From: Lithodes maja
Lineage: Eukaryota > Arthropoda > Malacostraca > Decapoda > Lithodidae
Assembly: GCA_037953745.1 (NCBI GenBank)
Contig: JBAKBP010007670.1
Span: 33,625 to 97,624 of the forward strand
Length of the DNA stretch: 64,000 nt
Direction: 5' to 3'
Below, piece by piece: positions 20,752-30,540 of this stretch. The notes beneath the pieces were generated by a model that was not told where the DNA came from, searched no databases, and saw only the letters and a list, made by a program, of their open reading frames with translations. A program made the translations under genes and the position numbers. Each line of letters opens with the position of its first letter. The stretch's first letter is position 1.

Positions 20752-22257
20752 CTACCCAGGATCATATACCCTTGAACGACCATCTGCAACCACGTTGTCA
20801 CAACCGGCAATATGGCGTATGTCCAGGTTATATACCAATAACCTTAGTGACCACCTGGTCAGCCTCATATTCCGATTGTGAAACTGGTCCAAGAACTTGA
20901 GAGGGTGATGATCTGGGTAAACTACAACGACCGGACCATAGGCTGGAACATAGACCTCGAAATGCCCCAGCGCAAGCACAACCGCCAGCAGCTCCTCCTC
21001 GACAACAGGATGCTCCAGCCCATCATCGTCCTTTTCAATTTCATTCATCAGGTTCTGAAACGTTGCTAGTGCATTCTTAAGTCCGTCAGGCATAACATTG
21101 CACTGGCAGGTACTCCCGTCCACAACAAAACCACATACCTCCCCAGCACGCTCGGACAAAGGCACCTGCCAGCAATCCTTTACTAAATCCACCCTCGTGA
21201 TAGGCGATGCGGCCCCGAGGCGGTCTATGGTGTCGTCAACTCTTGATAAGGTATAGGTGTCTGTCAGGGATAATGCACACACACTCTCGCAATCAACACA
21301 CTCACTGATCTTGCCACTTAACACCGGTTGCAAAGTTACAGGCAACGACCACTCACGACATTCCTTATCCCTCAGACCCTTCGTCCACACGTAATCCAGC
21401 TCTGCTTGCACCATACGCTGTCGAGCAGGATTTATACGGTAGGGAATTAAACTGAGCCTTGCACTATCTCCAGCCTGCATGTCGGATTCTACCCCGTACA
21501 TCAGGCCTGGAGAAGCAACAAACATGCGAAAGTACTGCCATAGCCTAGTAAACAACTGCCTTGCACTGTCTCCACAAACAACATGCCTAGTGCCCTCCCA
21601 CAACCCAGCCGAGACCGCAGCTTCTAACCTGTAGTCTCCCTCCTTCTCCACCTTCGTCCCTAGAACAGCCAGGTCATGAGAGGGACAATCAGTACCACCT
21701 GTGCAGTCACTCCCATAGTTCATTATTGCTAAGGCTTCCCCGCCGATACCGTACATGCGCACCCCCGCATTCCTTGTGACGACATCTGCCTGCTCAGCAT
21801 CACCGCTTTTAGAGACATGGCCAGATACAGTCGGTCTATGGTAGGGCTGTTGCATTAGACTAGAGCAGCATTGGGAGGCTATGTGACGACCGGGCACATC
21901 CACTCCACAGCCAACCTCACCAATCTGCTCAATGTCCTCCTTTTGACCACCACCCTTGGCAGCCATGGGTCGACCCTGACCTGGCAACCATGCCAAAGCC
22001 TCGTCGCCCATCTTGAACCACCGAAACAACGAGGCTAACGGTCTTTCAACATTCACGTGACCTGCCCGCGGAACATCTCGCACCGCCCGAGTGGTGAGAC
22101 TCAGGGGCTCGGCACGACCAGTGGGGTATGAACCGAGCTGGTGCTGGAGTGCTGCACACGGCTGCTCAGGCAGGTGCTCTAGCGCTTCCACAGCCACCAG
22201 ACTCGTGTCCCCCGCCCACTGCTCCGCCGAGACATGACAATCCCTACTCTCCTCCAC
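20752..22257 (-). CDS. pol: Rearranged pol: integrase tail pieces, RT fragment, RNase H fragment
   Basis: A 501-residue frame without stops. It begins in a poorly recognisable region that includes an integrase-like piece (GDEALAWLPGQG). It then carries the RT entry (PYRINPARQ, AELDYV), an RT finger/palm piece (TDTYTLSRVDDTIDRLG near 21220-21270, then WQVPLSE and VMPDGLKNA), and jumps straight to RNase H sequence (EKDDDGLEHPV, then VVYPDHHPLKFLDQ to the end). The RT catalytic aspartates and the first half of RNase H are deleted. It ends just before the polypurine tract with no integrase after it. It follows the gag-protease ORF in a shifted frame; in element C the same junction is in frame, so a 1-base indel near 22270 accounts for the break. 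GTG at 22257 is not a real start. Confidence 0.75.
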   Translation of the reverse strand: MEESRDCHVSAEQWAGDTSLVAVEALEHLPEQPCAALQHQLGSYPTGRAEPLSLTTRAVRDVPRAGHVNVERPLASLFRWFKMGDEALAWLPGQGRPMAAKGGGQKEDIEQIGEVGCGVDVPGRHIASQCCSSLMQQPYHRPTVSGHVSKSGDAEQADVVTRNAGVRMYGIGGEALAIMNYGSDCTGGTDCPSHDLAVLGTKVEKEGDYRLEAAVSAGLWEGTRHVVCGDSARQLFTRLWQYFRMFVASPGLMYGVESDMQAGDSARLSLIPYRINPARQRMVQAELDYVWTKGLRDKECREWSLPVTLQPVLSGKISECVDCESVCALSLTDTYTLSRVDDTIDRLGAASPITRVDLVKDCWQVPLSERAGEVCGFVVDGSTCQCNVMPDGLKNALATFQNLMNEIEKDDDGLEHPVVEEELLAVVLALGHFEVYVPAYGPVVVVYPDHHPLKFLDQFHNRNMRLTRWSLRLLVYNLDIRHIAGCDNVVADGRSRVYDPG

Positions 22258-24722
22258 CTGTGCCCTACTGCGCCCTCTCCTTCTCCACCTTGGCCGCGGC
22301 AGACCAACGCAGGGACAGTAGGCTGCTCAGGTGGTTGCCTCACAAACTCCTCCAACAGGTTCACATGACATGCTTCCCCGTCCTCGTGTTTGATCTCGAC
22401 AGCACCATTACCACACTTCTGAACTTCCGGATCCTCCAACTGCAGTTTACAAATATCTGAGGGAACCAACCTGTCTAGATGCTTCCGAAGCAACCCAAGT
22501 CCTCCCCCAATATCAAACTGAGCAACCCTTTTTTCTCTCCGTGTGTAACGTTGCTGCCTCGGAGTCTCTTCCTGCCCTACCTCCTCACTAGCTGTGACAG
22601 GTCCTGGGGCCTCTCCAGACTCTAACATAGGTGCCAATACTGAATCACCCGGGAGAGCCGCCGAGTCAAAACTCTTAAAACCAACTCCAGCTTTAGCCTC
22701 CTCCTGTTGATCGTTCCTCCGCTGGTCTGAAGACGGAGGACTAGGCTGTGACACTTTAGCTGCCCGAGCTCGGGTGACAACACACGCCATGGGTTGTGTC
22801 TGGCACCGCTCGACCCACTCTTGCTCTTCCCCACTCACGTCGGCCGGCCTCTCGGCAACGACTAAGGGTAGAACCTCAGAAGCGGGCATTGCAAAGTCGT
22901 TGCCGAGAAGAAGGTCGACGCCCTCCACTGGCAGTTTCTCCACAATCCCGACATCCAATTCACGTGTCACACCATCCACCTCCAACTCCAACCGCACCAG
23001 CGGGTATGACCGAGTTGCATTAATACCCTGCACCACTACCACCCGAGCCGCGTTTATAGGGTAGCCAGTCAAGTTGTTCATCAGAGTCTGGGAAGCACCT
23101 GTATCACGCAAGACCTCTACTCCATGCTTGCGCCCCGCCCACATCACGCAACCCCGCCCTCTATGGTCGCAAAAAACATCCTGAGCAGGGTTCGAGCCTC
23201 CCAGGTGCTTCTGCATTGGCTGTGCCTCAGCCTCTGACGAACTGCCCCGGGCAAACTCAGATGACTTCGGAGACACACCAATGTTGCAGGCCAAAGACAC
23301 AGCTGCTGTAGGTGGTTTGCTAGGACAGACTCTTGCAAAGTGCCCCTTTTCATGACAATGATAACACTCCAACTCCCCTTTGGGCTTCCCTTGGTACTGG
23401 GAAGGGCCTGGCCCCTTCTTAAATGGGACGGTGCTAGTCTTGTGGTCAGTCTTGGTATCATGGCTCTTGTACTTGTTTGCATAATGTATATCACTAACTC
23501 GGGGGGGTGGGGCGTCACGCCCCTTGTTACCTGCCTCACTACGCTGGGCAGACCCGCACCCACGAATTAGTGATAGCCGGAGGTCAGCCATCTCAGCTGC
23601 CTCCTGTAGAGTTTTTGGGTTCTTTTCTTTAATAGTTAAAGTCATTTCTGCACCAGTACACTTATAAAACTGCTCGAGCAGAAACAGCTCAGTCAACTGT
23701 TCGGCCGTCTCAGCTTTCTCAGAACGTGTCCAGTTTGTAAGTGCATCTTTTAAGTCCCGGGCATGTTCAAGAAAGGTCGCCTCCCTAGTCTTTGTAACAC
23801 CCCGAAACTTCAATCGATATGTTTCCGGTTGCAACTCGTATGCCCGTAGGACAGCTCTCTTCAATTCTGGGTAGTCAATGCAAGACTCTAAAGGCAGTGC
23901 ATCATAAGCCTTCAGATCCTTACCCGTAAGTCTTGAGGAGACTAGAGCTGCCCACTTCTCTTCAGGCCAATTATGCTCCCTACACTTCTTCTCAAAACGA
24001 TTAAAACATTCTGTGACTTCAGTTTCACTAAATACCGGCACCAATTTGACTAATTGGGCCAAGGACTGTTCTCTTACTTGGCCCTCACGGCCCATCCGAG
24101 TCCCTGTCGACTCTGCACGAGTCTTATCTAAATCTAATTTAGCACAATATTTCTCCGAGTCGTACCTAAGCTCAGCCTCATGCCTCCTAACCTCAATCTC
24201 CTGCCTCCTGGTCTCATTCTCCTGCTTCCTAGCCTCAATCTTAGCAAGCTCAAGTCTAAATACCATCTCTGGAGACAGGCAGGAAGAGGGAGCTTCCACT
24301 ACTGAAGGAGGGGGGGCAAAAACTGGGGAACCACCATGTGCACCACCCGAGGGCACTCCAATCTGCCAATTCTCATCCCTCTGTGGGAGAGTGCTAACCT
24401 CCGGTAACTGAGTGGACGGAACTGTGGGAGTCGAGTGAGAGGGGATCTGGGGAGGAACCCCCCCAAACGCCCTCTCCCCCAAAACGCCATGTCGCCCACG
24501 CAACACCCAGGAAATCAGCTCCCCCTTGGACATCCCTACTACATTGGAAATGCCCAAAACCTTGGCTATCAGGTGCAAGCCATAAACATCCACCCCAGTC
24601 AGCCTCTCCTCCGTCACGTGGTACCGCTTACTCACAAAAACTCTAGCATCCTCCTCACTGGTTACTAACGGCACCTCTTCAAATGGCATCTCTCGCTCCT
24701 CGTCAGTGCTAGGGCACGACAT
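22179..24722 (-). CDS. gag-pro: Gag-protease polyprotein of element B
   Basis: Start chosen at ATG 24722 (plus-strand CAT 24720-24722), four residues inside the longest reading. About 847 residues. Order: N-terminal domain, Pro-rich linker, a charged coiled coil with repeated ETRRQE/VRRHE units, a capsid-like region with a SCAN-like segment (FRGVTK to ADLRLSL, containing LLEQF), zinc knuckle CYHCHEKGHFARVC (plus 23329-23370) and aspartic protease DTGA (plus 23094-23105) with LLLGNDF. It continues through a linker into HVNLLEEF near 22350-22367, which resembles the integrase C-terminal tail. Here protease is in the same frame as gag, unlike element A. The last residues after about 22270 are out-of-frame readthrough. 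Confidence 0.88.
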   Translation of the reverse strand: MSCPSTDEEREMPFEEVPLVTSEEDARVFVSKRYHVTEERLTGVDVYGLHLIAKVLGISNVVGMSKGELISWVLRGRHGVLGERAFGGVPPQIPSHSTPTVPSTQLPEVSTLPQRDENWQIGVPSGGAHGGSPVFAPPPSVVEAPSSCLSPEMVFRLELAKIEARKQENETRRQEIEVRRHEAELRYDSEKYCAKLDLDKTRAESTGTRMGREGQVREQSLAQLVKLVPVFSETEVTECFNRFEKKCREHNWPEEKWAALVSSRLTGKDLKAYDALPLESCIDYPELKRAVLRAYELQPETYRLKFRGVTKTREATFLEHARDLKDALTNWTRSEKAETAEQLTELFLLEQFYKCTGAEMTLTIKEKNPKTLQEAAEMADLRLSLIRGCGSAQRSEAGNKGRDAPPPRVSDIHYANKYKSHDTKTDHKTSTVPFKKGPGPSQYQGKPKGELECYHCHEKGHFARVCPSKPPTAAVSLACNIGVSPKSSEFARGSSSEAEAQPMQKHLGGSNPAQDVFCDHRGRGCVMWAGRKHGVEVLRDTGASQTLMNNLTGYPINAARVVVVQGINATRSYPLVRLELEVDGVTRELDVGIVEKLPVEGVDLLLGNDFAMPASEVLPLVVAERPADVSGEEQEWVERCQTQPMACVVTRARAAKVSQPSPPSSDQRRNDQQEEAKAGVGFKSFDSAALPGDSVLAPMLESGEAPGPVTASEEVGQEETPRQQRYTRREKRVAQFDIGGGLGLLRKHLDRLVPSDICKLQLEDPEVQKCGNGAVEIKHEDGEACHVNLLEEFVRQPPEQPTVPALVCRGQGGEGEGAVGHRWRRVGIVMSRRSSGRGTRVWWLWKR

Positions 24723-24910
24723 ACTGAAGTCCACAAAAAAATTCTCGAGACAAAAGTGTTAAACTTCCTATGCAAGCACTAATTACTAAATTAACTGGAG
24801 TCTCTTAAATGCTTTACTAATTGCCATACAAAAAAAATATTCTTCAATATGCACGCTAAAATACAAACAAACAAATGTTGTACAACTCTGCAAAAATTTA
24901 TACTGTTCAC

Positions 24911-24932
24911 AAAATCCTAAGCAAGGTCGCCA
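24911..24932 (-). other. Primer binding site of element B
   Basis: In element orientation TGGCGACCTTGCTTAGG follows the 5' LTR after two bases. It is the same site as in element C and near-identical to that of A, supporting shared use of one tRNA, plausibly tRNA-Arg. Confidence 0.7.
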
Positions 24933-24934
24933 TT

Positions 24935-26802
24935 TGTTACGACCTGGCACTCAGGTACACCAGGGCTCTCAATCAGGACTCGAGTACGGCTCGCTGCCAC
25001 AATGGAAACACACGATCCCAAACCCTGAGTACTGCCAGCCGAACAAAAAACACCAATACCCTCCAGAGTTCGATCTGCTATAACGGGATATACAAGAACT
25101 CGGTACTAGTATTCAACAACAGACTTATAAAGAGACAGGAATTATCTAGTCTGGTCAACAATCAAACAAAGAAGTAAGAAACAACAACACCAAAGAATAG
25201 TGTTGGCCGAAGCCGAAGTAATCCACCCTTGACTAAGAACTTAAGAAGTCCTCCACCCTCTACTTCGGATCGGCACTATTACGTTACGTTAAATTAATAG
25301 TCCTTAAGCATCGAGCAAGGAATCTTCTGATAAAGTTAGATGCTTCTCGGATGCCCGTAAGAAGTACGTATCGGATTTTGAACAGCTATTCAAATAAGCA
25401 AAACACTGGCAATGACATATCATTAAAGGTTTAAATTGACATAAGAAGAATTATAAGAATATGCAATAGTAAATGGCAAACATTAAAAAGAAGTACTCCG
25501 CCAATGCACCGGCAATAGCCTACTCGGATTGTGCTCGTGGGCCACTAATCACTAAAGTAGCTAAGCGTGCAACACATGAAATCAATAGTGCATAAACAAT
25601 ATCATACATAAGGAAAGCTTCAATACTATTCTGTATCTGCTGATCGAGCAAAGTCTAGCTGGGATGTAGTAGGCTAGGAAACAATGGCTGAGCAAGCGGC
25701 TCGTAGCCTAGCGAGGTCCTTAAGGCTGTGCGGCCAAATTACGTTAATTGACGGGATGCTCACTTGAGAGATCCAGATCACTAGTATCTGGTTCTCTCCT
25801 GGCGATCCTCTCAAAGTCAAAGCAACCGAGTTAGCACAGTGTTGGGTGGCAGAGGCAAAAGCCCTCACTCGCAACACAGTGCTAAACTCACAAGGTACAC
25901 AGTCAGAAAGACCACCTAGGCTTCCCACGTCTCCGTTGCGATTGTACAGGTTCAACAAAATCTAGTACACATCGGGAATCACAACACCAGTAGCCTTATC
26001 CCAGTCTAGCATTACCTAGACCAGCAGAAAACAGGAACAATAATAATAATACACAGGGAAATGCATATACGAGTGCAACAAACATTAATCAATCCTATTC
26101 TAGTTATCCCTTCCAAAATAGGCTATCTAATAGGCATATATCTCGTGAGAACTCAAGCGATAATACGTTGGCTGACTAGCTCTGCACCAAAGGGATCATT
26201 GAGGTTAAAAAGGGTCGGGAAAAGAGGAAAAAAGGCGGTACAGATAGTAGAGAAAGTTCACATCAGTCAGAAGAATGTCTATAGTTATCAAGGGAAATGA
26301 GAAGTCGCTCTGCCTAATGAGTTCTGAAGAAAATGTGGCGAGACTTCCCTTTTTATACTCGGCCCTCTAGTGAGCATATCGTAAACAACTAAGGACCGCC
26401 CACTGACAATCATTACGTAATTTATCTCTCTCAATCTGGGATAGACAAAGGCTTTCCCACGCACTGAGGGGGAGGAGGGAGGAGGGGAGTGCTAGTGAGT
26501 TAGGCCCACCTCCCGCATGGCGCACTCACTGACCCCCCGTTACGTAATCTCTCTCTCTCTCCTCTCATCATTACAAATAAGTTTTATACACAATACTTAT
26601 AACTAATGATCTAAAATAGAACTCGTTGACTCAGATGAAAACAAAATACATATTCATAATACTTATAGTACAACGGCTCACATGAACTAAGTTAGAAAAC
26701 TCTACACAGACTACAGCCAAAGTTCCTGCCCTGACGATCCTAGCGAGAGTGGGGCATGACTAGGCGTTCTGTACAGCATGCTCACACTCGACATGCGTCA
26801 CA
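24935..26802 (-). repeat. 5' LTR of element B
   Basis: 1868 bp, nearly identical to 18377-20244. The outer flank is the ATAT target duplication, then an AT-rich stretch to about 26940 with no recognised feature. Confidence 0.92.
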
Positions 26803-26944
26803 ATATATACATCATATATGTAAAATAAAAGCATACCGAAAACAAATAATGCTCTATATTGTAAATATAACGAATTCTGTCAGAATCCAAGGCTAGAAAT
26901 GCACAAATAACTACCCTAGCCCCTAGGTCTATTTCGCGCTTGTC

Positions 26945-27179
26945 AGGTTAATGATAAAACATATACTTTGCAATTATCTTTAATTTGTTTTCAATATATA
27001 AAGCCTTGACATGGGCGAAAACAAAGAGCCTTTCTGGACTGCCCATGACACGAGCTTTCATAATTATGAAATAAAGCACACAATAATACATCAACTGTAG
27101 CCACATCCACTGCCCTGGCGATCTTAGCGAGTCACTGTAGGACAAGCCATGCGGTTCTAACGGAGTGGTTAACGTCACA
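26945..27179 (-). repeat. Fragment of element A-family LTR (U3 end)
   Basis: The inverse of the first 230 bp of the A LTR, ending AACGTCACA at 27179. It has several substitutions relative to A, and the rest of the LTR is missing. It is an old antisense fragment; the internal region is not attached. Confidence 0.85.
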
Positions 27180-27361
27180 ATGTGCATAGAATAATTTAGC
27201 TGGGACTGTACGTTCCTCATTAATTTCATTCCTTCTATGAATTCAAGTTAGATCAAAGAATTTAAGTACTCTATATTTGCAGTAACAGTTTCTCAAGTAA
27301 TAACTTAGCAGAGATTCAAAGACTTACTTCTGTTACACACTGTGTTAATTTGTTTTCAATT

Positions 27362-27463
27362 TCTTAGTAAGAGAATAGGCTTCCCTATAGTGACTTACTA
27401 ACCTAATTTTTCTTAGTAAGAGAGTATTCTTATACAGTACCTTACTAACCTGAATTTTCCAGA
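27362..27463 (+). repeat. Tandem 50-bp duplication
   Basis: Two adjacent copies of about 50 bp, each starting CTTAGTAAGAGA and ending CTTACTAACCT plus AT-rich bases. Each contains TACTAAC; the first copy's TACTAAC precedes a short T-rich run and TTAG, which looks like a branch point and 3' splice site, but no exon could be assigned. An ATC trinucleotide run follows at about 27553-27585. Confidence 0.6.
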
Positions 27464-27691
27464 ATTTTCCTGTTTTCACAAACTAACTGCTCACGACGAA
27501 CTGGGGAAGGTGTAAGAAGACCAACGAGGGGCCGATACTTAAGGCTATCCCTCAACATCATCATCATCATCATCATCATCATCATTTAATATAAGTGACA
27601 GAATAATGTCAGAGAAAAGTTTCAGATATTACCAGATCCTAAAATTAGAGTACTGAATCCTAAGATCCAATACTATACATGTTACGCCAAG

Positions 27692-27850
27692 ATGGCGAGA
27701 GGAGTGAAGGGTGCGTGCGTAGCTCTCTCCCTGTGTATCATCCTCCTCAGCATCCAGAGGGGCTGTGCCGATATAAAGGTGCAGAGGGGACCGGTTGTGT
27801 ACCAGGTCAACACTAAACAAGTATTGAGGGACCTCGTCACACAGAAATAA
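27692..27850 (+). CDS. Small ORF with signal peptide, unknown
   Basis: A 52-codon ORF in good translation context (A at -3, G at +4). The first 26 residues look like a classic signal peptide: MARGVKG, a hydrophobic core CVALSLCIILLSI, then GCA as a likely signal peptidase site. The mature part would be 26 residues (DIKVQRGPVV onward), with no cysteines and no amidation signal. It may be a secreted peptide, a first exon with a misplaced stop, or chance. A perfect donor-like GTGAGT lies at 27930-27935, downstream of the stop. No family was recognised. It is not part of any repeat identified in the window. Confidence 0.35.
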   Translation: MARGVKGACVALSLCIILLSIQRGCADIKVQRGPVVYQVNTKQVLRDLVTQK

Positions 27851-28235
27851 CACATAAGTGAACCTTCTGTCACCATTCCTGCCTGGTCAAGTTTATATAT
27901 CGGGAAGACGCAGCGGCTTGGCAAGTAGGGTGAGTTAAGGAGGAACCGTACTAGTGGACGGAACGTACAAATGCTCCCTTGGCCATATTTATAGGTTTAG
28001 AATAGTTACCCTCTAAGAGTAACAAAAGAAAATGGGTTAGCTCAGATGCACGAACAAGTTTTCTATGGACGACGCTTGGCTGATTTTATGGGTGACTTTT
28101 TTTAGTTTTTCTTATGTTCGATAAAATATTAGGCCTTTAATTACCAGTCTCTTGTGTTCATGAATATGCCAGGAGTGTGGTGGCAAGGTATTGAGTATCG
28201 AAATATGTTCAGTTGTGATGTACCGAAATGGTAAA

Positions 28236-28502
28236 ACTGAATTTCTACCTCACGAAACATTCAGAATGTTTGTTTACATTTAAATGGCAGCATATGGATA
28301 CTTCGTACATAGTATCCACAGTGTAAACAAACAATGTTTACTTATGGTATGGGTACTTACCCAATCATAAGTATGCCTAACTATACCATAGCCTATGTAT
28401 AAATTGTTTGTTTACACTGTGGATACTATATACGGAGTATCCATATGACGCCCTTTAAATGTAAACAAACATACTGAATGTTTCGTGAGGTTGAAATTCA
28501 GT
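28236..28502. mobile_element. MITE with about 105-bp terminal inverted repeats
   Basis: 267 bp, beginning ACTGAATTTC and ending GAAATTCAGT. The two arms pair over most of their length with few mismatches, for example GTTTGTTTACA against TGTAAACAAAC and GGATACT-rich centres. The internal loop is only about 55 bp. It has no coding capacity. The bases beside both ends do not give a clear target duplication. Confidence 0.75.
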
Positions 28503-29149
28503 GTACTTGTTTACGAAAAATGGCAAGCAAGATGCAGCCACCATATTATTCCAAGCAATTGTAAGTTAAATCAAATAAAAAGATTCCTGATATTGCATTA
28601 AAATTATTATAAATTAATTAATGATTATTAAAAGAATTTCTCTCCTGGAAGGGTTACAGCAGCACTTCCATGACTATATACATTGTGTAAGATAATGAAA
28701 CTATTAATTTGATTGCAAATATTGATTCTAAAACAATGTTTCCAGGCACTTCAAAGTCTAAATTAAATTGCATATTTTTTATGTTCATTTTTTAATTTAT
28801 TATATTATCTTGCAAAGGTATATTGTTAATCAAAATTAATTTGAAATCATCATTAGGGTCCATTTAATGAAATATGCTGCCATAATTAAACTTTGCTTGC
28901 TTTTATGTTTTTAGATATATTTTTTACATTTTGATAGATATCTCTGTATGGACCGTCCTCACCTATGGATGGTCCGTATGATTTGAGATATTTTTTTTAG
29001 GCCTATTTTTCACTCAATTATTTCATGTTGCCAGAATTGTGCCTTACAGACAATGTAGTAAAAAGGTTATATTTTCTGATGTATACTTAAGTTTTTTCAG
29101 TTTTCACTCAATCTTTTTTTTTTCCTGATTTTTTGAAAAAAAAGTGTAT
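28503..29149. other. AT-rich spacer
   Basis: About 650 bp, strongly AT-rich, with poly(T) runs near 29110-29122 and 28990-28998. No ORF, inverted repeat or regulatory element was recognised. Confidence 0.5.
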
Positions 29150-29199
29150 GCTCCATCCCCAACTCACCCTACTCTGGCACAACCTCGCTACAACACCTA

Positions 29200-30518
29200 T
29201 TGTGCTACACTCTAATTAGCTGCGGATATGTAGAGACCAACCCCGGCCCGAGTTCAACATTGAAGAAACCTCACCACCGACCAAGTAAGACAGACACCGT
29301 CATTTCAACAGTCCCTAGCAGAAAAATTTGTTATTACAAACCGGGCCTACAGGTACCCCAGCCTCCTGTCACGCTCCAATTCAACCCACAACACAACCCA
29401 ACACGGTCGGCGACCCAGTCTCCTGTCACGCTCCAATTCAACCCACAACACAACCCAACACTATCGGTGGCTCAACATGTAACCGGAGCAGCTAGGAAGA
29501 AAGGTATCAGTCGCAACAACATCAACAATGGAGCAGCATCAGCAGCCAGGAAAAAGGACAACATAATCAAACAGCAAATACAGGTGGGGCTGGGAGGGGT
29601 CATAGGGAGAGACATAGCCACAGACAGTCCCCAACCCCCGCGCTCACACCCTAGCAGCACAGCTGATCACCACACCGCCAGACGTACGACGAACAATAAA
29701 AGGAAGCTATGTACAGTGTGTGATATTAGATTCAACAAAAGGAGTCCAACATCACAATGTAGTATTTGTAATGAAACAGTACACGATCGATGTACTTATG
29801 TTACCAGCAGAAAAGAAGTGGAATGCGATAAATGTAGGGAATTAGCTATTACCCACTCCACCAACACTACATTACCCGCAGCATTACCATTAATACCACA
29901 GATATCGGCGACCCAAGTAGCACAACATGCAACAAGAACAACAATAAAAACAGGTAGCACTCGCAAATACATCAACAGGGAAGCAGCATCAACGGACAAT
30001 GAAAACAACAACAACAACAACAACAGCAAACAACCACAGCCCGACCGCGAGTATCCCCCGCCCTCTCCCGCACAAACAGCTGATCGACGCAGACCAAACC
30101 ACACCTCTAGTCGTATGATAAACAGTAAGAAAAAACTATGTATAGTCTGTAATATTGGTTTCAACAATAGGAGTTCACTTTTACAATGCAACAGTTGCAA
30201 TGAAATTGTTCATAACCGATGTACTTACGCAGTAGAAACGAAGTTGACTGTGTTAAATGTAGGAACTCAGCTGTACAACATCGCGAAACCATTTGTTTTA
30301 TTTGTGAATCACTCATAACACGACGTCAGAAGATCCAAAACTGTGTAAAGTGTAAACATGTAGCTCACATGAAGTGCATCTCTAAGAAGACCAACAGTGA
30401 AGAACGGGAATTCCTTTGCAATAAGTGTGCCTTGCATTCATTACCGAATATTAATGTAAATGATCCAAGTATTAACAACTCAGAATTCAGCCAGGACACA
30501 TTCAAAATCAAAGATTAA
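29200..30518 (+). pseudogene. LINE ORF1 with three PHD-like zinc modules
   Basis: ORF1 proteins of this type are thought to bind nucleic acid. The frame 29200-30318 starts at a non-ATG codon (the frame is open further upstream) with a 2A-like motif. It continues through Pro/Asn-rich low-complexity sequence including a doubled 53-bp coding segment (about 29360-29462). Two similar zinc modules follow: KLCTVC...CSICNETVHDRC...CDKC near 29700-29840 and KLCIVC...CNSCNEIVHNRC near 30130-30225. A 2-base loss near 30225 shifts the frame. The second module's last cysteines and a third module (CFICES...CVKCKHVAHMKC...CNKC) lie in 30219-30518. Modules one and two look like an internal duplication. Confidence 0.75.
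29224..29250 (+). other. 2A-like peptide at the start of LINE ORF1
   Basis: Encodes GYVETNPGP. The 2A ribosome-skipping consensus is D-V/I-E-x-N-P-G-P, and 2A-like motifs are known at the N-terminus of several APE-type LINE proteins. Here the Asp is replaced by Tyr (one base, GAT to TAT), which probably lowers or abolishes activity. The preceding residues (CYTLISC) are hydrophobic, as usual before 2A motifs. Confidence 0.7.
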
Positions 30519-30540
30519 TACAGAGTGTTCACCAACAAAG

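Larger units (their letters stand above)
18377..26802 (-). mobile_element. Element B: complete long-LTR Ty3/gypsy element, Gmr1-like, defective pol
   Basis: 8426 bp on the minus strand with two 1868-bp LTRs of equal length and a 4-bp target duplication ATAT (18373-18376 and 26803-26806). In element orientation: 5' LTR, primer site, gag-protease in one ORF, a rearranged integrase/RT/RNase H ORF, polypurine tract (20245-20255), 3' LTR. By eye the LTRs differ at about seven positions, so insertion is recent. The RT catalytic core is missing, so it is non-autonomous. Same lineage as element A but a separate family; much closer to element C. Confidence 0.9.

Noticed and set aside
20752..22257. B pol ORF as a novel host protein
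   Set aside because: RT and RNase H fragments, position between gag-protease and polypurine tract, and a homologous copy in C identify it as degenerate pol.
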